DNA of 64,000 nt. It comes from Legionella taurinensis (lineage in GTDB: Bacteria; Pseudomonadota; Gammaproteobacteria; Legionellales; Legionellaceae). A model generated the notes under the pieces. The model ran no database searches. It was not told the DNA's origin and saw only the letters and a program-made list of their open reading frames with translations. Below, piece after piece: positions 10,501 through 19,202 of this stretch (position 1 is the first letter of the stretch; every line of letters begins with the position of its first letter). The position numbers were made by a program, and so were the translations under genes. The stretch spans positions 558,001 through 622,000 of the forward strand of contig NZ_UGOZ01000001.1 of NCBI RefSeq assembly GCF_900452865.1, in the 5' to 3' direction.

Positions 10501-10659
10501 GGCATTGGGGCTGATGTCATGAAACGTCTTGCAGCCCCCATGGTGGGTGGCGTTTTTTCAGCGCTGGTGCTGACCTTGATTGTGATTCCCGTGGTGTATG
10601 TGATGTGGCGGGGCCAAGTCGATTTGAAAAAACAAGGAAGTCTAACGGAGGCAAAATGA
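7516..10659 (+). CDS. helA: CusA/HelA-type copper/silver RND efflux pump
   Basis: A 1047-residue heavy-metal RND transporter with twelve membrane segments. The TM4 motif VGDMVDAAIIMVDNAHKR (about 400-417) matches the CusA subgroup. The three periplasmic methionines that carry Cu(I)/Ag(I) in E. coli CusA (M573, M623, M672) align with M568, M618 and M667 here, a constant offset of five, which strongly supports monovalent copper/silver export. It uses the proton gradient and works with the adjacent adaptor and duct. Its stop overlaps the next ATG as ATGA. Confidence 0.93.
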   Translation: MVERIIEFCARNRFMVLLFVLGFSFMGYVALKNTRMDALPDISDTQVIVYSTWMGRSPDLMEDQVTYPIVTALLSAPKVVAVRGFSDFGFSYVYIIFEDGTDIYWARSRVLEYMSQLAGKLPEGVTPQLGPDATPVGWIYQYALVDENGKHNLAELRTFQDWYLRYWLRAVPGVSEVASVGGFVRQYQVNLDPVKILAYNLSVPEIIEKIRMSNNDTGGRVLEFSGVEYMIRGRGYIKSTEDIEKIAIGTNANGTPILLRDVASVQLGSDMRRGVVDLNGQGEAVGGIVIMRFGEDVLQVIGRIKEKLKELATAIPEGIKMVTVYDRSNLIQEAISTANWNLIEELAVVGLLIIVFLGHFRSALIPIITLPLAILISFIPIYFLHIGLNIMSIGGIIVAVGDMVDAAIIMVDNAHKRLADWEAKGSPGDRTQVLIDSAKEVGPAIFSSLLVIAISFMPVFTLEAQEGRLFSPLAYTKNLAIFMSALLAITLIPVLLPLLVRGRIIPEQKHPITRFMQAMYAPVLKFALKYRKLVMGIAVVIALSIIPLYKLIGSEFMPPLYEGTILYMPVTLPGISVTQATTLLQEMDKKLKAFPEVAHVFGKTGRAETSTDPSPFNMMEVIVELKSKEFWRQGMTYDRLVAEMDKALQFPGVSNAWTMPIKARNDMLTTGIRTAVGIKIFGPDIKKIEAIGKEIEMVAKEVKGTSTVYAERVAGGYFLDFQINRDQLARYGLTIMDVNRIIESAVGGENITTTIEGRERYPVNVRYLRELRDDPDKLNRILVKTPSGAEVPVAQLVTLTFRSGPAMVRDENAMLAGYVFIDISGRDIGGYVEELKQAVKAKVKLPAGYTLAWSGQYEFMQRVYERLKIFVPLTLAIIFVLFYFTFRTITETLMVMLGVPFALFGGFLLLYVLGYNMSIAVWVGMIALAGVAAETSAVMLAYLDSDYKEQKEKGLLNTLPDLIQMVRECAVSRIRPMVMAGLANIIGLLPVMWATGIGADVMKRLAAPMVGGVFSALVLTLIVIPVVYVMWRGQVDLKKQGSLTEAK

Positions 10660-12017
10660 AATTAACCTTTTTAGGGGCAACCCAGACGGTGACTGGTTCA
10701 AAATATCTTTTGAGGGTGAATTCTAAAAAAATCCTTATTGATTGTGGTCTTTTTCAAGGTTATAAAGAATTGCGCTTACGCAATTGGGCTCCCTTGCCTA
10801 TCAACCCACGTGATATCGATGCAGTCATTCTCACCCATGCACACATTGACCATACGGGTTATCTTCCTTTATTAGTGAAACATGGGTTTCGAGGCAAAAT
10901 TTATGCAACGCCCGGCACTAAAGCGTTGTGCTCCATTTTATTACCAGATAGTGGTCATCTGCAGGAAGAAGAAGCCCGATTGGCCAATCAATATGGGTTT
11001 TCCAAGCATCAACCGGCGTTGCCTCTTTATACTGAAAAAGAGGCAAGAGAGACCTTAAACTATTTTGAAACGATGGATTTTGATACACCACACCAATTGT
11101 TCAGTGAATTAAGTTTTGAATTTCATCGTGCCGGCCACATCGTCGGTGCTGCGATGGTAAAAATAAAAACAAAGGAAGGCTCGATTTTATTTACGGGAGA
11201 CTTAGGCCGTCCCCACGATCCCGTCATGAAAGCCCCCACCCTCATTCAAGAAGTCGATTATCTGGTGATGGAATCCACTTACGGAGACCGCTTGCATGGG
11301 GTCATGGATCCCATGCCCCAAATTAGCCAAGTGATTAATGAAACCATCAAACGAGGCGGGTCGGTCGTGATCCCTGCGTTTGCGGTGGGTCGCGCGCAAA
11401 GTCTTCTTTATTTTATTTATGAGTTGAAACGAACAGGGGAAATTCCCAAAGACGTTCCGGTGTTCTTAGACAGCCCTATGGCGATTGATGCCACTCATTT
11501 GTTGTGTACCTATAAAGACGATCATCATTTAAATGAGGAACAATGTCGAGGGTTATGTCAGGCGGCCACGTATGTTCATACGCCCGAGGAATCCAAGGCG
11601 ATTGATCGCCAGAAAACGCCGCAAATCATTATCTCTGCCAGTGGCATGGCCCAAGGGGGTCGCATTTTGCATCATTTGAAAGCGTTTGCCCCAGATTCTA
11701 AAAGCACGTTGTTGTTTACTGGTTTTCAAGCAGGTGGTACGCGTGGGGCGAGGATTGTGAGTGGTGAGAAGGAAGTTAAAATTCATGGTGAGTTTGTTCC
11801 TGTACGAGCCAAAGTCGTGGTCATGAGCAGTACGTCAGCCCATGCCGATTATCAAGAACTGTTAGGCTGGCTGAAACACTTTATTCGACCGCCTAAAAAA
11901 GTGTTCATCACTCATGGTGAGCACCACGCAGCTCTTTCATTAAAAGAAAAGATTGAGAAACAATTCGGTTTTTCATGCACCATTCCTTCTTATCTGCAAA
12001 CGGAGGATTTGTCGTGA
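10656..12017 (+). CDS. Beta-CASP metallo-beta-lactamase-fold hydrolase (RNA-processing type)
   Basis: A 453-residue protein with MBL motif HAHIDHTGY (near residues 60-68), motif GDLGRP, a beta-CASP insertion, RMM-like SGMAQGGRILHHL and a terminal THGEHHAA. This order matches Ysh1/CPSF73-like bacterial exonucleases that cut RNA with two zinc ions. The start is taken at 10656: ACGGAGG lies 5 bases upstream and the ATG overlaps the pump stop; the longer frame starting at 10605 has no such signal. Its neighbours (AMP phosphorylase, PRPP synthetase) fit RNA turnover feeding nucleotide salvage, which is inference. Confidence 0.85.
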   Translation: MKLTFLGATQTVTGSKYLLRVNSKKILIDCGLFQGYKELRLRNWAPLPINPRDIDAVILTHAHIDHTGYLPLLVKHGFRGKIYATPGTKALCSILLPDSGHLQEEEARLANQYGFSKHQPALPLYTEKEARETLNYFETMDFDTPHQLFSELSFEFHRAGHIVGAAMVKIKTKEGSILFTGDLGRPHDPVMKAPTLIQEVDYLVMESTYGDRLHGVMDPMPQISQVINETIKRGGSVVIPAFAVGRAQSLLYFIYELKRTGEIPKDVPVFLDSPMAIDATHLLCTYKDDHHLNEEQCRGLCQAATYVHTPEESKAIDRQKTPQIIISASGMAQGGRILHHLKAFAPDSKSTLLFTGFQAGGTRGARIVSGEKEVKIHGEFVPVRAKVVVMSSTSAHADYQELLGWLKHFIRPPKKVFITHGEHHAALSLKEKIEKQFGFSCTIPSYLQTEDLS

Positions 12018-13528
12018 GTCATGATACTGGTCATGTGCTTCGTTTAAAGTATTTAGGGATTAAAACCTATCATGAAGCCATTATTTACATGCGAGAGGAT
12101 TGTCATGTCTGTCATTCGGAAGGGTTTGAAGTGCAGACGCGTATTCAAGTGACCTTAGGCAATCGCTCTATTATGGCCACCCTCAATGTCGTGACTTCCG
12201 AGCTTTTAAAGCCCGGTGAAGCCAGTTTGTCCCATTACGCTTGGGATTCTTTACAGGCCAAAGAAGGCGATGAAATTCAACTCTCGCATCCTAAACCGCT
12301 GGAATCATTAAGCTTTGTGCATGCCAAGATTTATGGTAATGAACTGTCTTTTGAACAACTCAAGGAGATTGTGGCGGATGTGTTAAGCGGTCGACTGTCT
12401 GATGTGCAAATTTCAGCGTTTTTAGCGGCAAGTAGCGCCGGACGTCTCACGAGTACTGAAATCATGAAACTGACCAAAGCCATGATAGACAGTGGCGAGC
12501 GTTTATCCTGGTCTTCGCCTCTGGTGATGGATAAGCATTGTGTAGGAGGACTTCCAGGAAATCGTACGACCCTGATTGTGGTGCCTATTGTTGCGGCTTT
12601 TGGGTTGATGATTCCTAAAACATCCTCCCGCGCCATTACCTCTCCTGCAGGAACTGCCGATACGATGGAAACTTTAGCTCCAGTTCACTTAAGGCCAAAG
12701 GCCATGCGTCACGTGGTAGAAAAAGAAAACGGCTGCATCGTGTGGGGCGGTGCTGTGAGTTTAAGCCCAGCCGATGACGTGCTCATTCGTGTGGAACGAG
12801 CCATAGATTTGGATAGCGAAGGACAATTAGTCGCGTCGATTCTTTCTAAAAAAATTGCAACGGGAGCCACGCACGCCGTCATTGACATCCCGGTAGGACC
12901 AACGGCCAAAGTCAGGGATAAGTCTATGGCGTTACTTCTGAAACAATCGCTTGAGGAGGTAGGGCAACAGTTAGGGCTTGTGGTTCGTACTTTATTGACT
13001 GATGGGTCGCAACCGGTGGGAAACGGCATTGGTCCGTCGTTAGAAGCGCGTGATGTTCTTGCCGTATTGCAAGGATTGCCTGATGCCCCAACGGATTTAT
13101 GCGAAAGAGCGTTGAGGGTAGCGGGTGCTCTTCTTGAATTGTCATCCAAAGTGCCAGAAGGCTTAGGCCAATCTGTAGCGCAACAAGTATTGGACAGTGG
13201 GCAAGCGTTTAAGAAATTTCAGGCCATTTGCGAAGCCCAAGGAGGAATGAAGGAGTTGAAAGCAGCACGGTTTACTCATCCTATTGTGGCTCAAAAAGCA
13301 GGCCAGGTATTGCTTATTGACAATCGAAAACTTGCCCAAATAGCCAAGCTTGCTGGCGCTCCCAAGTCTCAAGCGGCAGGGGTGGATTTGCATGTTCATG
13401 TGGGTACATCGGTTGAACAAGGCGAGCCTTTGTTTACGATTCATTCGGAGTCTTTAGGGGAGCTAAACTATGTCCGTGATTTTTTGCGCGACAAGCAAGA
13501 TATCCTTGTTTTGGGAGAGAATAATTGA
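12014..13528 (+). CDS. AMP phosphorylase / thymidine phosphorylase-like enzyme (long DeoA form)
   Basis: A 504-residue protein with an extra N-terminal domain (about 1-85) before the glycosyltransferase fold. The motif KHCVGGLPGNRTT followed by SSRAITSPAGTADTME matches the AMP-phosphorylase-type branch rather than classical DeoA. The expected reaction is phosphorolysis of AMP (or another NMP) to base plus ribose 1,5-bisphosphate. The start is GTG at 12014, with GGAGG 7 bases upstream, overlapping the previous stop; the ATG at 11975 lies inside the upstream gene and has no ribosome site. It overlaps the PRPP synthetase gene by 4 bases, so the two are translationally coupled. Confidence 0.85.
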   Translation: MSHDTGHVLRLKYLGIKTYHEAIIYMREDCHVCHSEGFEVQTRIQVTLGNRSIMATLNVVTSELLKPGEASLSHYAWDSLQAKEGDEIQLSHPKPLESLSFVHAKIYGNELSFEQLKEIVADVLSGRLSDVQISAFLAASSAGRLTSTEIMKLTKAMIDSGERLSWSSPLVMDKHCVGGLPGNRTTLIVVPIVAAFGLMIPKTSSRAITSPAGTADTMETLAPVHLRPKAMRHVVEKENGCIVWGGAVSLSPADDVLIRVERAIDLDSEGQLVASILSKKIATGATHAVIDIPVGPTAKVRDKSMALLLKQSLEEVGQQLGLVVRTLLTDGSQPVGNGIGPSLEARDVLAVLQGLPDAPTDLCERALRVAGALLELSSKVPEGLGQSVAQQVLDSGQAFKKFQAICEAQGGMKELKAARFTHPIVAQKAGQVLLIDNRKLAQIAKLAGAPKSQAAGVDLHVHVGTSVEQGEPLFTIHSESLGELNYVRDFLRDKQDILVLGENN

Positions 13529-14436
13529 AACCACTATTATTTTCATTATTTGACTCTTCAGAAATCAGTAGGCGATTACAAGAGACACTGCACGTGGACG
13601 TGGGTGAGGTTAGCCTGCATCGTTTTCCAGATAAGGAAAGCTATGTCAAAATCAATTCGGAAATTAAAAATCGCAATCTGTTGGTAGTGGATAATTTAAA
13701 CCATCCTGATGAAAAAATACTGCCTTTGCTGTTTTTTGCCAAAACAGCCAGAGAATTAGGCGCTAAAAAAATCGGCTTGATTGCTCCTTACCTCTCCTAT
13801 TTACGCCAAGACAAGCGCTTTCATCAAGGCGAAGCGATTACCTCACGTTATTTTGCTGAACTGTTATCGAATTCTTTCGATTGGCTCATGACGGTCGATC
13901 CTCATTTGCATCGCTACCATTCTCTAGATGAAATCTACTCTATTCCTACCTTTGCTCTGCATACCATACGCCCTATCGCCACCTGGATTAAAACTCATGT
14001 TCCAAAACCCATGATTATTGGCCCTGATGTGGAAAGTGAGCAGTGGGTTGCTGAGATTGCCGAAAAAGGTTCTTTTCCTTATGTGATTTTGGAAAAGATT
14101 CGTCATGGTGATAAAGAAGTAACTATTTCAGTCCCGACCATTTCTGAGCTTAAATCGTCTACCCCCGTATTAGTCGATGACATCATCTCTACCGCCAGAA
14201 CCATGATAGAGACGGTCATGCATTTAAAAAGTGCCGGGGCTAAGTCTGTCCTTTGTATTGGTGTGCATGCGCTGTTTGCAGAAGAGGCTTATTCTCTGTT
14301 ATCAGGAATGGAAGGGGTGCAAGTCATCACGTGTAATACCATTCATCATGTCACCAATGCGATTGATGTGAGTGATTTGTTTGTAGACGTTTTAGTCAAA
14401 AACAAACTGGCCACTTTAAAAAGTAAGCGTCAATGA
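13525..14436 (+). CDS. prs: Ribose-phosphate pyrophosphokinase (PRPP synthetase)
   Basis: 303 residues, slightly shorter than housekeeping Prs (about 315). Visible are the FPDKES motif, the ATP-binding region LRQDKRF, DPHLHRYHS and the PRPP loop VLVDDIISTARTM. It makes PRPP from ribose 5-phosphate and ATP. The start is TTG at 13525 with GGGAGAG just upstream, overlapping the AMP-phosphorylase stop. This is probably an accessory copy, because a chromosome would normally also carry a housekeeping prs elsewhere. Last gene of the overlapping cluster. Confidence 0.9.
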   Translation: MKPLLFSLFDSSEISRRLQETLHVDVGEVSLHRFPDKESYVKINSEIKNRNLLVVDNLNHPDEKILPLLFFAKTARELGAKKIGLIAPYLSYLRQDKRFHQGEAITSRYFAELLSNSFDWLMTVDPHLHRYHSLDEIYSIPTFALHTIRPIATWIKTHVPKPMIIGPDVESEQWVAEIAEKGSFPYVILEKIRHGDKEVTISVPTISELKSSTPVLVDDIISTARTMIETVMHLKSAGAKSVLCIGVHALFAEEAYSLLSGMEGVQVITCNTIHHVTNAIDVSDLFVDVLVKNKLATLKSKRQ

Positions 14437-14460
14437 GTTGATTATTAACAAGGAGTATTC

Positions 14461-14628
14461 ATGTCCAAAGCCATTGGAATGTTTGTCGTGTGGGTAGGGT
14501 TAATCGGAGGAACGTTCTTTTTAAGTTCCTGCCATAGTGGAGTCAAACAGAGTTCGCAAGAAGTGGATGGGGGTTATGGAGGACACAGTGCGGGTGGGCA
14601 TGGTGGCCATGGCGGTGGGGGGCATTGA
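14461..14628 (+). CDS. Small Gly/His-rich lipoprotein
   Basis: 55 residues: hydrophobic signal with lipobox LSSC (Cys 24), then a C-terminus of Gly and His ending GGHGGHGGGGH. AAGGAG lies 5 bases before the ATG, so translation is well supported. It sits 24 bases after prs and may be co-transcribed with it. Homologous in layout to the proteins at 2085 and 49746. The His-Gly tail could bind Cu, Ni or Zn; this is inferred from composition. Confidence 0.75.
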   Translation: MSKAIGMFVVWVGLIGGTFFLSSCHSGVKQSSQEVDGGYGGHSAGGHGGHGGGGH

Positions 14629-14719
14629 GTGAGTTGACTTAAGCAGGATTTTTGAAACGAACTATACAGAAATTTTGGAAGGCCGTTGGAACGGCTATTT
14701 ATTATATAAAGGGTATACC

Positions 14720-14885
14720 ATGTCAATTGTTAAAACCATGAACTTGGTTGTTTTCATTGGGCTGGTTGGCGTCTTATTTTTTTTGAACTCTTTGCCATGG
14801 TACAGGGAAGCAAGACTCATAAGAGACTCATGAAGGTTATTGGCGACATAATGTGGGTGGGCCTATAGACCCTGTTGGGCATTAA
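14720..14885 (+). pseudogene. Decayed copy of the Gly/His-rich lipoprotein
   Basis: An open frame MSIVKTMNLVVFIGLVG then VLFFLNSLPW ends at TGA 14831-14833. Shifting one base within AACTCTTTGCCATGG gives LNSCHGTGKQDS, which aligns with LSSCHSGVKQSS of the gene just upstream. A third frame then reads GYWRHNVGGPIDPVGH and stops at 14885, matching a Gly/His tail. Two frameshifts and a short duplication (GACTCATAAGA) therefore separate the signal peptide from the tail. It is a tandem paralogue in decay. Confidence 0.6.
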
Positions 14886-14907
14886 ACAATTCGACTAGGA
14901 TGACTAA

Positions 14908-17121
14908 ATGAAACACGACTATCATCAAGGACATACCAACTCTAGTAAAGGGGATGCTTGTCATCACGAACATAAGGCACCCAAGCCTCAGCAAGCTTCT
15001 TCCAAAATGGAGGGATCAATCGTTTATACCTGTCCCATGCATCCAGAAATTCGCCAATCGGCCCCTGGTCATTGCCCTTTGTGTGGCATGGCTTTAGAGC
15101 CGAAAACGGTGATGGTTTCGGAGGTTGCAAGCCCTGAGTATCTCGATATGAGACGTCGATTTTGGATTGCGTTGATTTTGACTGTGCCTGTCGTGATATT
15201 GGAGATGGGTGGGCATGGTTTGAAGCATTTTATTTCCGGCAATGTTTCCAGTTGGATTCAATTGCTGCTTGCCACACCAGTGGTGCTATGGGGAGGTTGG
15301 CCTTTTTTCAAGCGTGGTTGGCAATCTCTAAAAACACGTCAATTAAATATGTTTACCTTGATTGCTATGGGCATTGGTGTGGCGTGGATTTACAGTGTAG
15401 TGGCTGTCTTTTGGCCCGATGTATTTCCCAATGCCTTTCGAAATCAAGAAGGGGTGGTCGCTGTTTATTTTGAAGCGGCAGCAGTGATTACGACTTTAGT
15501 CTTATTAGGGCAAGTGCTGGAACTCAAAGCACGAGAGCAAACAGGTAGTGCCATCCGTGCTTTGTTGAAATTGGCTCCTGAAAGTGCTCATCTTATTAAA
15601 GAGGATGGCAGTGAAGAAGAAGTATCACTCGACAAGATCCATGTCGGGGACAAATTGCGTGTTCGTCCTGGTGACAAAATACCAGTGGATGGTGAAGTAT
15701 TGGAAGGGCGAAGTTTTGTCGATGAGTCTATGGTAACAGGCGAACCCATTCCGGTGACTAAAGAAGCGGGGGCCAAAGTCATTGGGGCTACTATAAACCA
15801 GACGGGTAGTTTTGTGATGAGCGCGTTGCATGTGGGCAGTGATACCATGTTGGCTCGTATTGTCCAAATGGTGAGTGAAGCCCAAAGAAGCCGTGCTCCT
15901 ATCCAGCGATTGGCGGATACTGTTTCAGGATGGTTTGTTCCTGCAGTGATTTTGGTTGCGGTATTGTCTTTTGTTCTATGGGCCCTTCTCGGTCCACAAC
16001 CGTCATTGAGTTATGGTTTAATTGCCGCTGTATCCGTACTTATTATTGCTTGTCCTTGTGCTCTTGGTTTGGCAACACCCATGTCGATTATGGTAGGAGT
16101 TGGAAAAGGAGCTCAAAATGGAGTTTTAATTAAAAATGCCGAAAGCTTGGAGCGTATGGAAAAGGTCAATACGTTAGTGGTTGATAAAACAGGCACCCTA
16201 ACGGAGGGACGTCCTAAACTGACCCGTATTGTGACTGACGATGAGTTTGATGAAGCGGTTATTTTAGGGTTTGCGGCTACTCTTGAGCACCAAAGTGAGC
16301 ATCCTCTTGCCAATGCCATCGTAACGGCTGCGAAAGAAAAACAGTTGTCCTTTGGCTCAGTAGAAGATTTTGAAGCACCTACCGGAAAGGGAGTAATAGG
16401 GAAGGTGAATGGCCATCGCATCGCCATTGGTAACATGAGATTAATGCAGGAGCACGGAAGTGACAATGCTTCTCTTCTTGAAAAAGCGGATGAATTTCGC
16501 AGCAAAGGCGCATCCGTCATGTTCATGGCAGTGGATGGTAAAACGGTAGCTCTTTTGGTGGTAGAAGATCCCATTAAATCGACTACTCCAGAAACCATTT
16601 ACGAGTTGCAGCAAAGTGGTATCGAAATCGTTATACTCACTGGAGATAGCAAAAAAACAGCAGAAGCGGTGGCAGGTACCCTCGGTATTAAAAACGTAGT
16701 TGCTGAAATCATGCCTGAAGATAAAAGCCGCATCGTGAGTGAATTAAAAGACAAAGGTCTTATTGTTGCCATGGCAGGAGATGGAGTGAATGATGCCCCA
16801 GCGTTGGCAAAAGCGGATATTGGTATTGCCATGGGGACAGGGACTGATGTGGCAATCGAAAGTGCTGGTGTTACCTTGTTGCATGGGGATTTGCGTGGTA
16901 TCGTCAAAGCTCGACGTTTGTCAAAACATACCATGAGCAATATTCGCCAAAATCTTTTCTTCGCATTTATTTATAATGTGCTGGGTGTGCCCTTGGCTGC
17001 TGGGGTTTTGTACCCCCTAACCGGTTTGCTCTTAAGTCCTATTATTGCTGCAGCCGCGATGGCACTGTCTTCGGTGTCAGTGATTATCAATGCGTTGAGA
17101 CTAAAGAGGGTGACACTATGA
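14908..17121 (+). CDS. copA: Cu(I)-exporting P1B-type ATPase
   Basis: 737 residues. The N-terminus is His-rich (HHEH) and carries a heavy-metal-binding YTCPMHPEI...HCPLCGM domain (about 40-65) instead of a classical GMxCxxC domain. Then follow TGEP, the intramembrane CPC motif ([13 protein letters not shown]), phosphorylation motif [15 protein letters not shown] and [12 protein letters not shown] in M7 and MALSSVSV in M8 fit the Cu(I) P1B-1 group. It would pump Cu(I) from cytoplasm to periplasm, where the multicopper oxidase and RND pump can act. Confidence 0.92.
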   Translation: MKHDYHQGHTNSSKGDACHHEHKAPKPQQASSKMEGSIVYTCPMHPEIRQSAPGHCPLCGMALEPKTVMVSEVASPEYLDMRRRFWIALILTVPVVILEMGGHGLKHFISGNVSSWIQLLLATPVVLWGGWPFFKRGWQSLKTRQLNMFTLIAMGIGVAWIYSVVAVFWPDVFPNAFRNQEGVVAVYFEAAAVITTLVLLGQVLELKAREQTGSAIRALLKLAPESAHLIKEDGSEEEVSLDKIHVGDKLRVRPGDKIPVDGEVLEGRSFVDESMVTGEPIPVTKEAGAKVIGATINQTGSFVMSALHVGSDTMLARIVQMVSEAQRSRAPIQRLADTVSGWFVPAVILVAVLSFVLWALLGPQPSLSYGLIAAVSVLIIACPCALGLATPMSIMVGVGKGAQNGVLIKNAESLERMEKVNTLVVDKTGTLTEGRPKLTRIVTDDEFDEAVILGFAATLEHQSEHPLANAIVTAAKEKQLSFGSVEDFEAPTGKGVIGKVNGHRIAIGNMRLMQEHGSDNASLLEKADEFRSKGASVMFMAVDGKTVALLVVEDPIKSTTPETIYELQQSGIEIVILTGDSKKTAEAVAGTLGIKNVVAEIMPEDKSRIVSELKDKGLIVAMAGDGVNDAPALAKADIGIAMGTGTDVAIESAGVTLLHGDLRGIVKARRLSKHTMSNIRQNLFFAFIYNVLGVPLAAGVLYPLTGLLLSPIIAAAAMALSSVSVIINALRLKRVTL

Positions 17122-17210
17122 AAAAAGTATGGCCAGCTGGGCTAAAGATGTGTTTCGTCTTTATTGCATTCGCTAAACAAAAATCATCACAGTCACTTCA
17201 ATGAAGAAAA

Positions 17211-17354
17211 ATCAAGTCTGCCGTCATCAAAGAAGCGGATTTGGCTTGTTACGCGGCGAAGGAAAGAAAAATCAATGGTTCTTGTGTCTATAGTCCAATG
17301 CTTGCGACAACAAACCATCCCATCGACACGAGTATCCATCCAATCGCTGAATAG
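17211..17354 (+). pseudogene. GGDEF-domain C-terminal remnant
   Basis: A frame without start reads VIKEADLACYAAKERKINGS and then CVYSPMLATTNHP to TAG at 17352. ADLACYAAKE is the conserved tail motif of diguanylate cyclase (GGDEF) domains; compare ADIALYNAKECGRN in the intact gene at 58226. The rest of the domain is missing. A separate small frame at 17118-17204 ([19 protein letters not shown]) looks like a signal peptide followed by junk. The stretch 17122-17490 holds no intact gene. Confidence 0.5.
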
Positions 17355-17490
17355 AAAAAGAGAACGCATAAAACAGTCATCTTACTGCAGTAGTGTGTAC
17401 GACATAATCTATTATTTTACAGCCCATTGTTTAATGGCATTGGGTGGGAGATACTAGAAAAATAAAATAATAAAAAGAAGGTATTAATTC

Positions 17491-17865
17491 ATGGCTCATT
17501 ATCTGATGAAACGCACTCTCCTATTGATAATTCCCGCACTTCTTGTGGGGTGTTCCTATAATGCCAAGTTAACCCCTGAAGGAGAAAAAGTAACCATCCT
17601 CCAGTCAGATCAGATCTCAAAAGGCTGTACTTTTTTAGGAGAAGTCAGAGCCTACGATCGCAATGGCATGAGCCAATCCTATCAATCACACGAGCATTTG
17701 ATTAAGGATGAACGGAATATCCTAAGAAATGAAGCGGCGCTATTAGGTGCCAATACGGTTTTGGTGAGTCAACATCAACAAACTTATGAGGGTAATCCCA
17801 AAAATGATTTCGTGGCAGACCATTGGATGGTAGGCCGAGCCTATCGATGTAAGATAAAACAATAG
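17491..17865 (+). CDS. DUF4156-type lipoprotein
   Basis: 124 residues with lipobox LVGC (Cys near 21) and a globular part containing GCTFLGEV and ERNILRNEAALLGANTVLVS, the pattern of DUF4156/RcsF-like small envelope lipoproteins. Cys in KGCTF and near the C-terminus (YRCK) may form a disulphide. GAAGG lies 8 bases before the chosen ATG. It precedes the second RND operon by 23 bases and may be transcribed with it. Exact role unknown. Confidence 0.72.
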   Translation: MAHYLMKRTLLLIIPALLVGCSYNAKLTPEGEKVTILQSDQISKGCTFLGEVRAYDRNGMSQSYQSHEHLIKDERNILRNEAALLGANTVLVSQHQQTYEGNPKNDFVADHWMVGRAYRCKIKQ

Positions 17866-17888
17866 ATAGACTTCTTGAGCTATCGTTT

Positions 17889-19202
17889 ATGGAATATCAT
17901 CGTATCTGGCGGTTTTCTTATTGGGTAGTCCTTCTGTTGCTGTACGCCTCTTGGGCAACAGCGGGGAAGGCATTGACTCTTCAGGAAATAACTCAAATGG
18001 CTTTAGTGAACAACAAGGATTTAAAAGCCGCTCGTTATAATGTGGCTATTGCCAAGGCCCGTTTGCTACAAGCAGGCCTTTGGCCCAATCCAAGTCTCAA
18101 CCTCTCCAATAACGACGATCGCTTGTTTAATGATGAAGGGGAATATTCACGCAGTGCTGGTTTTAATCAAGCATTTCCTATTTCTGGGCGTATTGCAAAG
18201 CAAAAGACAGTGGCTCGCTTAGATGTGTTGAAAGCCATGGCAGAAATCAGGGAAGCCGAGCGTCAATTAAGTGGCAAAGTGGCCAATGCCTTTTATACGG
18301 CAATAATTACAGAGCGTCGCATGCAACAGGTGAATTACTTATTACGGATAAACCACGAACTCGTCGATGTTATCCATAATCGTTATCATGCGGCTGAAAT
18401 TTCAAAGCTGGATGAGAATGCAGCACGCATTGAGTACCTGCGTATTGGGCAAGAAAAGCACCTTTTGCATAGTCTTCGTATTAGCCAATATGCGACACTG
18501 AACCAATTGATGGGGCGAGAAGCCAATTCCCCCTTATCTCTGAAGATGGATTTTATCGCCGAAAGAAAACTCCTTAAATTACCACTCTTAAAAGCACTAG
18601 CGCTTAAAAATCGTCCAGACCGTCAAGGCATTGTGTTATCGATTGAGCGTGCCAATGCCGATCGTCGTTTGGCCAAAGCCGAGCGTTTTGCTGATTGGAC
18701 GGTAGGGCTTGGGGTACAGCAAGATAAAATTGTGGTGGAAGAAGGGCCTCCACAACCTGCCGATCGGACTTTAGGGGTAACACTGTCTGTGCCTCTTCCT
18801 CTTTCAAATCGTAATCAGGGGCGAATTTTAGAAGCAAGTCACACAGGGACTCAGGCAATAATGGCCTTGCGTGCTTTGGATTTAAGTATTGCGACAGAAG
18901 TAGCCAGTAACTATGAACAATTAAAAGCCCTACAAATGAGTCTTAAGGAAACGCAACAGGTTTCTCTGAAATTAGCAGTTGAGAATGTCAAACTGGCTCG
19001 TGACTCTTATGAGAACGGACAAATTTCTTTTTTGAATGTGCTGCAAGTGCAAAAGCAACAAAATGAGTTGCAGACTACTTATCTCAATACTCTAGAAAAG
19101 TATTTACAAGTGTATGTGGCCTTATGTACGGCTATTGGTCCTGGCAAGACCCAGGGGTTTTGTCCGTATTTGGTGTATCAAAGGAATGGGGATAGCAAAT
19201 GA
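17889..19202 (+). CDS. TolC-family outer-membrane efflux protein (second system)
   Basis: 437 residues: signal peptide ending about residue 26 and two OEP repeats with long helices (about 35-230 and 240-425). It is a CzcC/CusC-like duct for the adaptor and pump encoded directly downstream. The stop overlaps the adaptor start by 4 bases (ATGA). It differs clearly from the first system's HelC-like protein. Confidence 0.85.
   Translation: MEYHRIWRFSYWVVLLLLYASWATAGKALTLQEITQMALVNNKDLKAARYNVAIAKARLLQAGLWPNPSLNLSNNDDRLFNDEGEYSRSAGFNQAFPISGRIAKQKTVARLDVLKAMAEIREAERQLSGKVANAFYTAIITERRMQQVNYLLRINHELVDVIHNRYHAAEISKLDENAARIEYLRIGQEKHLLHSLRISQYATLNQLMGREANSPLSLKMDFIAERKLLKLPLLKALALKNRPDRQGIVLSIERANADRRLAKAERFADWTVGLGVQQDKIVVEEGPPQPADRTLGVTLSVPLPLSNRNQGRILEASHTGTQAIMALRALDLSIATEVASNYEQLKALQMSLKETQQVSLKLAVENVKLARDSYENGQISFLNVLQVQKQQNELQTTYLNTLEKYLQVYVALCTAIGPGKTQGFCPYLVYQRNGDSK

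Noticed and set aside
10605-10655. N-terminal extension of the MBL hydrolase
   Set aside because: The added residues lie within the pump gene, while ATG 10656 has ACGGAGG upstream and begins the family's usual MKLTFLGA.
11975-12013. N-terminal extension of the AMP-phosphorylase-type enzyme
   Set aside because: It overlaps the MBL gene, lacks a ribosome site, and the GTG at 12014 has GGAGG at ideal spacing.
17164-17457. A 97-codon plus-strand frame
   Set aside because: Basic, compositionally odd product without ribosome site, overlapping a better GGDEF remnant in another frame.
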